A stretch of DNA of 64,000 nt from Planctomycetota bacterium (lineage in GTDB: Bacteria > Planctomycetota > Planctomycetia > Pirellulales > Lacipirellulaceae). The translations under genes and the position numbers were made by a program. This document shows positions 20,620 through 29,798 of the stretch, piece after piece (the stretch's first letter is position 1; every line of letters starts with the position of its first letter). The notes below the pieces were generated by a model. That model made no database searches. It was not told the origin of the DNA and worked only from the letters and a program-made list of their open reading frames with translations. The stretch is taken from contig JAJRSE010000074.1 of NCBI GenBank assembly GCA_024278955.1, positions 29,792 through 93,791 on the forward strand. The letters are read 5' to 3'.

Positions 20620-20638
20620 AATCCTAACGGTTAAAATA

Positions 20639-21913
20639 GTGCAACAATTTTTTCGCCAATTATCGCGTCTCTCGGTCGCAATGTTTCTCGTAGCACTCGC
20701 TGCGATGTCTGCTCGCGCGCAAGTGCGGGTGACAACCGTCGACGGCACAAGCCTGACTGGCACCATTCTCGCTTGGACGGCAGAGGGCCTGACCGTTTCA
20801 ATAGAAGGCCAAGCAACCAAAATCGCGGCCGACCGTCTACTACGAATTAATGCAGCGTCCGAGCCAGCACCATCCAATGCGGTTACTGCAAGGCTAGAAC
20901 TCGTCGACGGAACGGTTCTTCCACTCTCCGACTACCAGGTGGTTGATCATTGGGCGACTGCCACCATGTCGCTTACCAATCAACCGTTGAAGATACCTAC
21001 CAACGACATTCGCCTCTTGCAGTTTGCTCCCTTTGAAGATCGTGTTTCAAAACTCTGGAAGGAATTGTCGGCAAAACAACTCGAAGGCGATCTTCTGATC
21101 GTCCACAAGAAGAAGCGAACCACGGTCGACTTTTTGACGGGACTTCTTGGAGATGTTTCCGACAAGCAAGTCGCCTTTCTCTGGGATGGCGATCAAATTC
21201 CTGTCAAACTCTCCAAGGTTGCCGCACTCGGTTACTTTCACGCGAATGAACCCGAATTGCCCAATGCGATCTGCTGGCTAAAAACGACTGACAACGCGAG
21301 CCTCCCCGTGGCATCGATCCTCCTCGATCGCGAGATGCTCCAACTCACGACCCTAGGAGGAATCGAGTTCCAGCTACCGCTCGGCTCGGTGTTAGAAGCC
21401 GATTACTCTCTTGGCAAGCTGGTTTACCTAAGCGATATTCAACCGATCCGTCAGCAATGGACGCCCCAAATTGAGCTGCCAAAAGCAATCAAGCTCATCA
21501 ACAACTATGGAGCGGCTCGACAGGACCAATCGTTTGCCGGTTCGATCCTCACCCTAAAATGGCCCGAGCAATCCGTAGGCAAGACTCGCTCGAAAAGCCT
21601 CATCAAAAGTTACCCAAAGGGGCTCGCCCTACGCAGCCGGACTAAGCTCGAATACCGGATCCCACCACAAATGCGACGCTTCATCGCCATCGCGGGCATC
21701 GACCCCGCAACGGCCAGCCAAGGCCATGTACGCCTAGAAATCGCAGACCGCGATCAAGTCTTATGGGAAGGCGAGATCGATGGCAGCCTGCCTCCTACCG
21801 AGATTCAAGTCGACCTGAACGGCGCTCGCCAGTTGCGAATTTTTGTCGACTTCGGAGCGAACCTTGATTTTGGCGACCGACTCCACCTTGTCGAAGCACG
21901 GGTGACCAAATGA
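20639..21913 (+). CDS. Secreted NPCBM-domain protein
   Basis: The start is GTG at 20639, giving 424 residues, 19 bp after the preceding gene. A signal peptide (LSVAMFLVALAAMSARA, then QV) is clear. The middle is beta-rich with repeated short strands (VTTVDGTSLTGTILAWTAEG; LELVDGTVLPLSDYQVVDHW). The last 150 residues look like an NPCBM/NEW2 carbohydrate-binding-type module: LRSRTKLEYRIPPQMRRFIA, then AGIDPATASQGHVRLEI, and a final RQLRIFVDFGANLDFGDR. NPCBM modules bind sugars in several glycoside hydrolases, but no catalytic domain is present here. The stop overlaps the next start (ATGA), so it is probably translated together with the HtrA gene. Confidence 0.88.
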   Translation: MQQFFRQLSRLSVAMFLVALAAMSARAQVRVTTVDGTSLTGTILAWTAEGLTVSIEGQATKIAADRLLRINAASEPAPSNAVTARLELVDGTVLPLSDYQVVDHWATATMSLTNQPLKIPTNDIRLLQFAPFEDRVSKLWKELSAKQLEGDLLIVHKKKRTTVDFLTGLLGDVSDKQVAFLWDGDQIPVKLSKVAALGYFHANEPELPNAICWLKTTDNASLPVASILLDREMLQLTTLGGIEFQLPLGSVLEADYSLGKLVYLSDIQPIRQQWTPQIELPKAIKLINNYGAARQDQSFAGSILTLKWPEQSVGKTRSKSLIKSYPKGLALRSRTKLEYRIPPQMRRFIAIAGIDPATASQGHVRLEIADRDQVLWEGEIDGSLPPTEIQVDLNGARQLRIFVDFGANLDFGDRLHLVEARVTK

Positions 21914-24705
21914 GACCATTTTCGCTGATCGCCTGCCTTAGCCTGCTTCTACTGGGAACATCGGTCGCAACCGCCGAAGTCGTTCCCAACGCGAAAGTTT
22001 TGGCCGCACAAAAAAAACGGATCCAAGCCATAGCAAAAGCCTCGGCTTCCACGGTTGCCGTATTCGACAGCACGGGGCAGGGCGGTGGTTCTGGCGTAGT
22101 GATTTCTCCCGAGGGGTTTGCTCTCACCAACTTTCATGTCACGGCGCCCTGCGGCACGGCGATGACTTGTGGAATGTCCGACGGAAAAGTCTACGATGCG
22201 GTAATCGTGGGCATCGACCCGGTGGGCGATGTTGCGCTGATTCAATTACTAGGACGCGATGATTTTCCTGTTGCCAAAATGGCGGACAGCGATCGTGTGA
22301 AGGTCGGCGATTGGGTCTTTGCAATCGGCAACCCGTTTCTTCTGGCCGACGATCTTCAGCCCTCGGTGAGCTACGGCATTGTTTCTGGAGTGCGCCGCTA
22401 CCAGTATCCGGCGGGAACGCTGCTGGAATATACCGACTGCATTCAAACCGACGCGGCCATCAATCCTGGCAACTCCGGTGGACCGTTGTTCAATGCCGCA
22501 GGCAAGCTGATCGGTATTAACGGTCGTGGTTCATTTGAAAAACGCGGTCGCGTGAATGTCGGAGTCGGCTATGCAATTTCTATCAATCAGATCAAGCGGT
22601 TTCTGAGCCACCTCAAAAGCGGCCGAATTGTCGATCACGCAACTCTAGGAGCAACGGTCGCCACAGACGAGACGGGCAAGGTACTCGTCGACGACATTCT
22701 CGAATCTTGCGACGCCTATCGACGGGGCTTACGCTACGGCGACGAAATCGTGCGATTTGCCGGTCGAGAAATCACCTCGGCAAACCTCCTAAAAAACGTC
22801 CTAGGAGTTTTCCCCAACGGTTGGTCTGTGCCGATCGTTTACCGGCGTGAAGGAGAAACTTTTGATATCAACGTCCGGCTGATGGGCCTCCACGATCAAT
22901 CTCAACTGTTCGATCTCGTGCAGGCAGAGGCTCGGAAACCTTCAAAACCCCACCAAGAAAATCCTTCCGACCCCGAAGGCAAAGAGCCGAATAAAGACTC
23001 TCAAGACAAACCCAAGATAACCGATTTGCTCAAGAAGAAGCCTGAAATACCCCAGGCCGTTGCCGACCGGTTCAAAGCCCGACGAGGCTTTGCCAACTTT
23101 TGGTACAATCGCGAAAAGCAACAGCAACTGTGGAACCTCTACCGTGGCGAGCATGCAGAGGACACGGTAAATTATGCCTGGAAGATTTATGGGAAGTTGG
23201 CGAACGGCAAACCTTTTGAAATCGAAACGACGGCAGAAAATGCCACTTGCCGCATGCCGACCGGATTCACCGGCGCCGATTTTTCCCAAGACTTGGAAAC
23301 CCAACTAAGCCCTCCCGGCTCCGGCGGCCTCCTGCTTACCTTACACCTTTGGCAACGATTTTTAGACAAAGGCTTGCGCCAGTTTGGCGAAGTCTATTAT
23401 CTGGGCCAATTGCCAACCGGCCCCGAAGGCCAATGGCTCGATTGCTTGGTCGGCACCTACTCTGGTATCGAAACCCACTTTCTTTTCACGCCTGGCACCG
23501 GCAAGCTCATTGCAATCGAGGTCTTTCCCGACGAAACCCACGATCCTTGTTTGTTATGGTTCTCCGAGTTTTCCGACAGCGAAGGGCAAACCCTGCCCAA
23601 GCGTTGGCAGGTTTTCCATGCCGGTAAGCAGTTCGCCGATTTCTATGTCGAAAAACTTACCGGAGGTAGTCATTTATTCCCTCCTGCCACTTCGGCTCTT
23701 CCGATACCACCAAGCCCCTCCGTTCTACCTAACGCTCCGACACGCCAGGCAGTGCGCGAGGCCCAGAGCAAAGTGGTGAAAATCTATGGCGCAGGTGGCT
23801 TGCGGAAAATGGAAGCCTATCAATCCGGCATTCTCATCTCGCCCCAAGGGCATGTGCTTACGATGTTTAGCTACGTGCTCGACACCGACGATCTCGTCGC
23901 AATTCTCGACGATGGGCGTAAGTTTCAACTCGAATTTCTCCGCAGCGATCCTATTCGAGACATCGCGATACTTCGCCTAAAGGCCGAGGGCGAAACACTG
24001 CCTTACTTTGATCTGCACAGCGCAATTCCTATCAAAACTGGAGAGCGTGTCTTGGCCCTTAGTAACCTCTTCGGCATTGCCACCGGCAACGAAGCGGTGA
24101 GCGTCTTGCAAGGGGTGATTACCGCGACCGCTCCCTTAGCAGCCCGGCGGGGCGCTTTTCAAGCCAACTACCAAGAGCAGGTTTATGTTCTAGACGCTTA
24201 CGCAAACAACCCAGGAGCCGCTGGCGGGGCTCTCGTCGATTGGCAGGGACGATTGCTCGGCATTCTTGGCAAAGAACTACGCAGCGAAGTGACCGGAACT
24301 TGGCTCAACTACGCTCTGCCGGCCGAAGCACTAGCCAAGCCTGTCGACGACCTCTTAGCTGGAAAAGCACCTGTCGAGGCAAGCCGCTTTACTCCCGAGC
24401 AACCACTTACGATCGAACTGCTCGGCTTACGTCTCGTTCCCAATGTGCTCTCACGAACGCCTCCTTATCTCGACTCGGTTCGGCGAGGCTCCCCTGCCGA
24501 TCGAGTCGGTCTGCGGCCCGACGATCTAATCGTCTTTGTCGAGCAAGATCCGATTGCCTCGCATCAAGAGTTCCTTTCTCGCCTTACTCGTATCGAAAGC
24601 GATCAACCGCTACGTCTTTCAGTTTTACGCGAAGGAAGTTTAATCGAGTTTCAGCTAGAAGTTGACTTGCCCCCTACGCGACCCGGCGAAACAGAAATCG
24701 ACTGA
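21910..24705 (+). CDS. Tandem HtrA-like protease: active domain plus degenerate domain, two PDZ
   Basis: This 931-residue exported protein has a signal peptide (residues 1-22). A first trypsin-like S1C domain has an intact triad: His76 in TNFHV, Asp107 in GDVALI and Ser189 in GNSGGPL. A PDZ domain follows at about 245-335, then a charged linker. A unique central region (about 390-610) follows. A second S1C-like domain starts near 625; its His position is Ser654, Asp684 is kept, and the catalytic Ser is Ala771 (NPGAAGGA), so it should be inactive. A final PDZ domain spans about 835-920. HtrA proteases degrade misfolded envelope proteins. The start overlaps the NPCBM gene by four bases, and the next gene begins two bases after the stop. 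Confidence 0.93.
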   Translation: MRPFSLIACLSLLLLGTSVATAEVVPNAKVLAAQKKRIQAIAKASASTVAVFDSTGQGGGSGVVISPEGFALTNFHVTAPCGTAMTCGMSDGKVYDAVIVGIDPVGDVALIQLLGRDDFPVAKMADSDRVKVGDWVFAIGNPFLLADDLQPSVSYGIVSGVRRYQYPAGTLLEYTDCIQTDAAINPGNSGGPLFNAAGKLIGINGRGSFEKRGRVNVGVGYAISINQIKRFLSHLKSGRIVDHATLGATVATDETGKVLVDDILESCDAYRRGLRYGDEIVRFAGREITSANLLKNVLGVFPNGWSVPIVYRREGETFDINVRLMGLHDQSQLFDLVQAEARKPSKPHQENPSDPEGKEPNKDSQDKPKITDLLKKKPEIPQAVADRFKARRGFANFWYNREKQQQLWNLYRGEHAEDTVNYAWKIYGKLANGKPFEIETTAENATCRMPTGFTGADFSQDLETQLSPPGSGGLLLTLHLWQRFLDKGLRQFGEVYYLGQLPTGPEGQWLDCLVGTYSGIETHFLFTPGTGKLIAIEVFPDETHDPCLLWFSEFSDSEGQTLPKRWQVFHAGKQFADFYVEKLTGGSHLFPPATSALPIPPSPSVLPNAPTRQAVREAQSKVVKIYGAGGLRKMEAYQSGILISPQGHVLTMFSYVLDTDDLVAILDDGRKFQLEFLRSDPIRDIAILRLKAEGETLPYFDLHSAIPIKTGERVLALSNLFGIATGNEAVSVLQGVITATAPLAARRGAFQANYQEQVYVLDAYANNPGAAGGALVDWQGRLLGILGKELRSEVTGTWLNYALPAEALAKPVDDLLAGKAPVEASRFTPEQPLTIELLGLRLVPNVLSRTPPYLDSVRRGSPADRVGLRPDDLIVFVEQDPIASHQEFLSRLTRIESDQPLRLSVLREGSLIEFQLEVDLPPTRPGETEID

Positions 24706-24707
24706 TT

Positions 24708-26699
24708 ATGAAATATATCGCGACTCTATTCTTAGCAATCCTCCTGATGCCTGCGCAAGCATGCGCCGAGGACAACGCGATTGAATTGCTTGAACAACGG
24801 GCCTGGCGGACCGCCATTGATGCGGTGGCCGATTCCGTCGTCCAAATTCGTACCGTTGGCGGAATCGAGCGCGTTGGCAAAACGCTCCTCTCGCAAGGGC
24901 CGACCACCGGGTTGATCGTCTCGACGGATGGCTACATTGTTTCGAGCGCCTTTAATTTTGCGGGCCACCCGACTTCGATCTTGGTACGCCTCGCTTCAGG
25001 ACAACAGCTTCCGGCCGAAATTATTGCTCGCGACAAAAACCGAATGCTCGTCCTACTTAAAGTCGAATCCGAAGCACCTTTGCCCGTGCCTAAACCAACC
25101 CCGCGAAGCGAAATGCAAGTAGGACAATGGTCGATAGCTCTCGGACGAACTTTTCGCTCTGACCAAGTCGATGTAACTGTCGGAATACTCAGCGCACTGA
25201 ATCGAATGTATGGCCGAGTTATTCAAACCGACGCCAGCATCTCCGCCTCCAATTACGGCGGCCCGCTGATCGACGTCTACGGACGCGTCTTGGGCGTACT
25301 CGTGCCGATGGCACCCCAATCGTCGGGCGAAGACTCGACAAGCGAGTTGGCCGGCTCGCAATTTTACGATTCTGGAATTGGCTTTGCCGTACCGCTCGAA
25401 CACGTCAACAAGATCTTAGAACGCTGGAAACAAGGCGACGACTTACTCCCAGGCAAGCTCGGCATCGGTCTCCAAAAGGGCGGCGCCCAGGTTGCGCCTC
25501 CCAAAATATCTGCCGTCTGGCCCGAATCTCCCGCAGCCAAGGCAGGCTGGAAACCCGACGACCTAATTCTTGCCGTCGACGGGCAACCAGTTCAAAACCA
25601 AGCCCAACTTCGGTTCCAAATCGCAACTCGCTACGCAGGCGAGACCCTCATAATAAAAACTCGCCGGGGCGATAACGAAGCTGCCGAAGAGCAGGAAGCC
25701 GAGCTAACCCTAGCGGGCGAACTTCCCCCGTACCAACATGCGTTCCTCGGTATCTTGCCGTCTCGAACTCAGAAGGCCAAAGAATCGCCAGGCATTTTGG
25801 TGGAGGGCGTTTGGCCAGGCAGCCCGGCCAATACTGCCGGTTTGCAAAGCGGCGATCGCCTGCTAAGTATCGCATCCAAGAATCTTTCCAAAACCGACGA
25901 TGCCCTCAAAGCGATCAATGCCTTACACCCAAAGGAAACCGTTGAGTTAACGGTAAAGCGAGACGAAGAAGAACTTGTCCTTTCCGCAAAAGTTTCGACG
26001 TTGCCCGAGAACATCCTCAGCCGTTCAGAAATCCCGCCGCGTTCGACCGGCGAAGCGGGCGAGCCAGACAACGGGGAACTCCAACCGCTAAAGCTCCCCG
26101 ACTTCTCTCAGGAGACTCAGTTTTACTTGCCTCCGCCAAAGCCCAATCAGTCGCCAGGCCTTCTCCTCTGGCTTGTCGATCACAATACGGCAGAAGATCA
26201 AGAATTAGCCGGCGATTGGCAGGAAATTTGTCGACGCGATCATCTCGTTCTCCTTCTCGCTCATCCGGCTGAAGAAACGGGTTGGACGGCTTCCGACTTG
26301 CCGTACCTCTGGCGATTGACCAAGGCGGCAAAATCTCGCTGGAGCATCGACCCTCGGCGACTCGTCATCGGAGGCCAAAAAAAGGCCGGTCAACTGGCCT
26401 ATGCCCTCGCGTTCCAACGCCGCAACAGCTTTAGCGGAGCCTTTGGCATCGACGCCCCGCTACCACGCACGCTCAAAATCCCAGAAAACCGCCCCGGGCT
26501 GCGCCTTGCAACTCTCACGGTCGAATCACGCAACTCGACCTTTGCCCCGCTATTACGCCGCGACTTGCAATCGCTCACCCAAGCAGGCTACTCCGCCAGT
26601 TGGCTACAACGCCCCATGGCAGCCGGTGCCAAAGAGCCACTCGACCCCGCAACTCGCAACGCCCTCGCCCGCTGGATCGACGGGCTTGATCGATTTTAG
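24708..26699 (+). CDS. Catalytically dead HtrA-like protein with two PDZ domains and hydrolase-like tail
   Basis: This 663-residue exported protein begins with a signal peptide (residues 1-20). The trypsin-like domain (about 35-235) is recognisable from TTGLIVSTDGYIVSS and VIQTDASISASNYGGPLID, but the catalytic positions are Phe82 (His), Met113 (Asp) and Tyr183 (Ser). Two PDZ domains follow (about 245-340 and 345-435; VWPESPAAKAGWKPDDLILA, then VWPGSPANTAGLQSGDRLLS). The C-terminal 200 residues resemble an alpha/beta-hydrolase, but the nucleophile elbow reads GGQKKAG (555-561) with no serine. All the enzyme folds appear inactive, so I infer a binding or regulatory partner of the active protease encoded two bases upstream. 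It is the last gene of the cluster. Confidence 0.88.
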   Translation: MKYIATLFLAILLMPAQACAEDNAIELLEQRAWRTAIDAVADSVVQIRTVGGIERVGKTLLSQGPTTGLIVSTDGYIVSSAFNFAGHPTSILVRLASGQQLPAEIIARDKNRMLVLLKVESEAPLPVPKPTPRSEMQVGQWSIALGRTFRSDQVDVTVGILSALNRMYGRVIQTDASISASNYGGPLIDVYGRVLGVLVPMAPQSSGEDSTSELAGSQFYDSGIGFAVPLEHVNKILERWKQGDDLLPGKLGIGLQKGGAQVAPPKISAVWPESPAAKAGWKPDDLILAVDGQPVQNQAQLRFQIATRYAGETLIIKTRRGDNEAAEEQEAELTLAGELPPYQHAFLGILPSRTQKAKESPGILVEGVWPGSPANTAGLQSGDRLLSIASKNLSKTDDALKAINALHPKETVELTVKRDEEELVLSAKVSTLPENILSRSEIPPRSTGEAGEPDNGELQPLKLPDFSQETQFYLPPPKPNQSPGLLLWLVDHNTAEDQELAGDWQEICRRDHLVLLLAHPAEETGWTASDLPYLWRLTKAAKSRWSIDPRRLVIGGQKKAGQLAYALAFQRRNSFSGAFGIDAPLPRTLKIPENRPGLRLATLTVESRNSTFAPLLRRDLQSLTQAGYSASWLQRPMAAGAKEPLDPATRNALARWIDGLDRF

Positions 26700-26723
26700 G
26701 GAGCAAACAAAGAGAAATGTAGA

Positions 26724-26750
26724 ATGGGCCAAAGCAAAGCGGCGGCCCAT
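26724..26750. terminator. Hairpin between convergent genes
   Basis: ATGGGCC (26724-26730) pairs with GGCCCAT (26744-26750) around a 13-base loop, followed on the plus strand by CGATTTT. It lies in the 56-bp gap between the end of the central cluster and the end of the converging oxidoreductase gene, so it may terminate both. The T-run is short. Confidence 0.5.
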
Positions 26751-26755
26751 CGATT

Positions 26756-28537
26756 TTAACCCAACTCACCAAGCGCCCGCGGCGCTTTCCCCTCAGGCGT
26801 TTCATCGTTGTTGATATCAAACCATTCGGGCTTGAATTCGATTCGGCGGTTTTCTTTCATCGCGATGTTGGCTGTCAGCGCGATAATGGCGTCGGCCATG
26901 GCGACCTTGGGAGGACATTTCACCTGGTTTTCGGGATCGGGGTTTTTGATGCAATAAGCCCAGTGCTCGATCTCTTCGCGATAACCGCGGCTCGGCTCTT
27001 TCGGCGCTGCTGCGACGGCAACCGCTGCTCCGCCGCCTCCGGTTTCGTAGGTGTCCATCACGGCATCGCCGTTGCCTTGCTTGACTTCGATCTTGGTTTT
27101 GGTTTCCGATCGTTTGAAGAGCAGCACGTCCTTCTCGCGTTCCAGCACAAGCGTCCCTTGGGTGCCTAGCACCACTTCGCCGTAGCCGCCAAAACCGTTG
27201 CCGTTGATCGACGAGTACGTCACAATCACCTTGTCGCCCGGGTTGGCCACTTCGCCTGAAACGCCGTCTTTGAAGTAACCGGGGCCAGGGAACTCGAATG
27301 TCGTGTAAACGTGATCGTCCACATCGCGGTCGGCAGGGAAAAGCGACCGGCTGCCCGAGCCGATGACGCTCAGCGGCATCACCTTCTGGTGGTCATCACG
27401 CTGGGCGCTGATAAAGATACTGGCCGCATCGAGCTGATGGCTGCCAAGCTCGGCCATCAGGCCGCCACCGGTTCGATCCCACAAACGCCAACGAATCAGC
27501 TCTTCCAGTGCGGTTCGCTTCTTGCCCGTTTCGAGATCACGCTCTTGGTAACCATAAGCAGCCGCGTCGACCGTAAAGTCCTCAAGCTGCTTTTGTTTCA
27601 TCGCCACCTTGGCGGCCCAAATGTCGGCATCGTTGCCCGTCATCTTGTCCCGTTTTTTAGTCCAAGCATAAAGCTCCTGGAGAATTTTGTGCTCCTTACG
27701 AAGCTGATTCTCGGCCTCGGTGCCCTTCTCTTTACGAATGGCCCGCCGCATGTCGATAAACTTCGACTCTTCCATAAACTCCGTAGGCAACGGCGGCTGC
27801 CAGCTGTCGGCCCCAGGCAAATTGCCACGGTGCCACTGAGCGCGGATATGGTGAAGCTTACCAAGCAGTCCGCTTTGGATTTGCGAAACCGCGTTGTCGT
27901 ACAAAATGCTGTAATGCCGTTGATGCCCCGTGGCGAGAATCATCCCCGTCTCGTCCGCCACACGTCCCATTTCCTTACACTGGGCCACGCTATGGGCCAT
28001 CAGTTTCTCGGTCAGTACGTGCTTGCCGGCCCGCATCGCTTTGATCGAAGCCACATCATGCAGCCAAAGCGGCAGCACCACCAGCACGGCTTCGACGTTG
28101 GGATCGGCGATCAGCTCTTCGTAGTCGGTGTAAACCTTCACATGGTCGGTCGCTTGTTTCTCGGTTTCCCAGCCGTAAACCTTCATCAGGCCAGGGCGAG
28201 CTTTTTTGGTTCCGACGTTTTCGTTATCCGCGCTCGACCAATCGCCATGAAAGGCCCGATGGCGGTTGTAGGGGCGAATGTCGGCAATCGCCACCACGTC
28301 GATATAATCGGGGTTGAGCGCACCAATCAGCACGCCGCCTTCATCGCCGGTGCCGATAATACCTATCCGCAGACGCTCTTTGCCAATTGCGCCGTAATTA
28401 AAGTAAGTCGCGCCAAGCGTCGCGCCTGTCGCGGCGCCTCCGAGGACGGTGCCCTTCAGAAAATCTCGCCGCGTGGTGCCCACCGCTTCGAGAAAGTTCT
28501 GCTTACCAATTTCTTTTTCTTCGGGACTAAGATTCAT
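26756..28537 (-). CDS. Tat-exported Gfo/Idh/MocA family oxidoreductase
   Basis: The 593-residue protein has a twin-arginine signal (TTRRDFLKGTVLGGAATG) near residue 22, so it is exported folded. The NAD(P)-binding Rossmann motif follows (RLRIGIIGTGDEGG). The typical AMRAGKHVLTEKLMAHS segment contains the EK signature of the family, and a metal- or substrate-site-like region lies further on (GGLMAELGSHQLDAASIF). Planctomycete genomes encode many such exported sugar-type oxidoreductases; the substrate cannot be inferred. It is the downstream gene of a probable two-gene operon with the DoxX-like protein, three bases apart. The start at 28537 gives the full Tat signal. Confidence 0.93.
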   Translation of the reverse strand: MNLSPEEKEIGKQNFLEAVGTTRRDFLKGTVLGGAATGATLGATYFNYGAIGKERLRIGIIGTGDEGGVLIGALNPDYIDVVAIADIRPYNRHRAFHGDWSSADNENVGTKKARPGLMKVYGWETEKQATDHVKVYTDYEELIADPNVEAVLVVLPLWLHDVASIKAMRAGKHVLTEKLMAHSVAQCKEMGRVADETGMILATGHQRHYSILYDNAVSQIQSGLLGKLHHIRAQWHRGNLPGADSWQPPLPTEFMEESKFIDMRRAIRKEKGTEAENQLRKEHKILQELYAWTKKRDKMTGNDADIWAAKVAMKQKQLEDFTVDAAAYGYQERDLETGKKRTALEELIRWRLWDRTGGGLMAELGSHQLDAASIFISAQRDDHQKVMPLSVIGSGSRSLFPADRDVDDHVYTTFEFPGPGYFKDGVSGEVANPGDKVIVTYSSINGNGFGGYGEVVLGTQGTLVLEREKDVLLFKRSETKTKIEVKQGNGDAVMDTYETGGGGAAVAVAAAPKEPSRGYREEIEHWAYCIKNPDPENQVKCPPKVAMADAIIALTANIAMKENRRIEFKPEWFDINNDETPEGKAPRALGELG

Positions 28538-28540
28538 AAA

Positions 28541-29653
28541 TTAACTCGATTTTGTGCCACAGCACTTCGACCAGAGGCAATGAATAATCGAGTCGAGCCC
28601 GGCCCAGCGTCCTGCACCAACTGCGGCAAGGAAACCAAAAGCGGCCAGCTCGACTAACTGATAATAGAAAAACGTAGTATTTGCACCCGGCACCCATGGG
28701 GGCTGAGTGACCATAATCGAAAGCAAAAACATCGCGCCGGCAATCGAAGCGAGGCGAGTACAGAAACCTGCCAACAGGCAAATACCGACGCCCAAGGTGA
28801 GGCAAGTAACTGCCAGATTGACGCGTTCGAGATTTTTTTCCTTCGGAGTCGTAAGAGCCGACTCAACCAGCTCTCCCAGATTGGAATCGCGTTGTTCCGA
28901 AGTCAGAATATTTCGCAAGTCGTCGACATAGCCCTTCTGAAGTTTTTTCACCCCAGCCACCCACTTGCGCGGAGAGCGAGAAACTTCGGCCGTCTTTTCG
29001 GCGAGGCGTTCTTTCCTAAACGGGATTTCGGCAGCACCACTCGCGGCACCGGCCTTCTCAAGCCGCCAAACCTCATGGCGATACGCCTGGATATCTAGCG
29101 ACTCTTCGGCCAGATAATCAGCCAGCCGGCGCTCTCTCACCTCAAACAAAGCGGCAGCGTCTGCGATTTGCTCCTCGTCAAGCCCTTTGACGCTTGTGAA
29201 ACTCGTGTGAATCGCTTTCCAATCCGTCGTGATTTGCTTCGCCCACTCCGAATAGGGAGCAAACTCAGGGATCTCGACTTCCTTGTGTACGCCCTTACCA
29301 AGTTCGCTTTGCCGACGTTTTACGTAGGCCCCCACCCAGTCGTTGAGTTGCTGCCCCGAATCAGACGTCATCTCCTCTGGCACAGCAAGCAACGACTGCC
29401 AGCCATGCCCCCCAGGCAATTGGTTCTGGATAAAACCAGCGAAAGGACCTTTCGCCTGTCCCATCACGGCAGCCGTTGGGACATGGATACTCCACGTCTT
29501 GTGGGCTTTGTCGTAGGTGACTTTTTTCGAGCCTTCGCTCAAGAAATGATAGCCAACGCAGAGTCGCAGCAAGACCAAAGCCACCACGACTTTCCACGTC
29601 GTGCTCGACGACCGGGTGCATCGTTTGCCATGGGTTGTTTGGTTGGTTGCCAC
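28541..29653 (-). CDS. DoxX-like membrane protein
   Basis: This 370-residue membrane protein has an N-terminal helix (WKVVVALVLLRLCVGYHFLSEG), a large hydrophilic helical insert (about 90-270) and C-terminal helices that match the DoxX pattern (LAVTCLTLGVGICLLAGFCTRLASI; FYYQLVELAAFGFLAAVG). DoxX proteins are small quinone-linked or redox membrane subunits in some organisms. The long insert makes this an enlarged version. It is transcribed ahead of the Tat-exported oxidoreductase; membrane redox partnering is plausible but inferred. Confidence 0.82.
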   Translation of the reverse strand: MATNQTTHGKRCTRSSSTTWKVVVALVLLRLCVGYHFLSEGSKKVTYDKAHKTWSIHVPTAAVMGQAKGPFAGFIQNQLPGGHGWQSLLAVPEEMTSDSGQQLNDWVGAYVKRRQSELGKGVHKEVEIPEFAPYSEWAKQITTDWKAIHTSFTSVKGLDEEQIADAAALFEVRERRLADYLAEESLDIQAYRHEVWRLEKAGAASGAAEIPFRKERLAEKTAEVSRSPRKWVAGVKKLQKGYVDDLRNILTSEQRDSNLGELVESALTTPKEKNLERVNLAVTCLTLGVGICLLAGFCTRLASIAGAMFLLSIMVTQPPWVPGANTTFFYYQLVELAAFGFLAAVGAGRWAGLDSIIHCLWSKCCGTKSS

Positions 29654-29798
29654 GAGAAAACCTCAATAAGTGCGTGCTATCTACCGTACCTTAGCTCTCT
29701 ATTCTATAACAAAGCAGTTACAATCTCCAGTGGCTGCCAGCGAGGTAGTTATCTTACTTTTTTCCTTGACGACACAGCGATTCTTCTGAAAAAAACAT

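Noticed and set aside
27311..28657. 448-residue plus-strand frame
   Set aside because: It is fully antisense to the Tat-exported oxidoreductase, which has complete motifs. It is long only because of codon composition, and no domain is visible.
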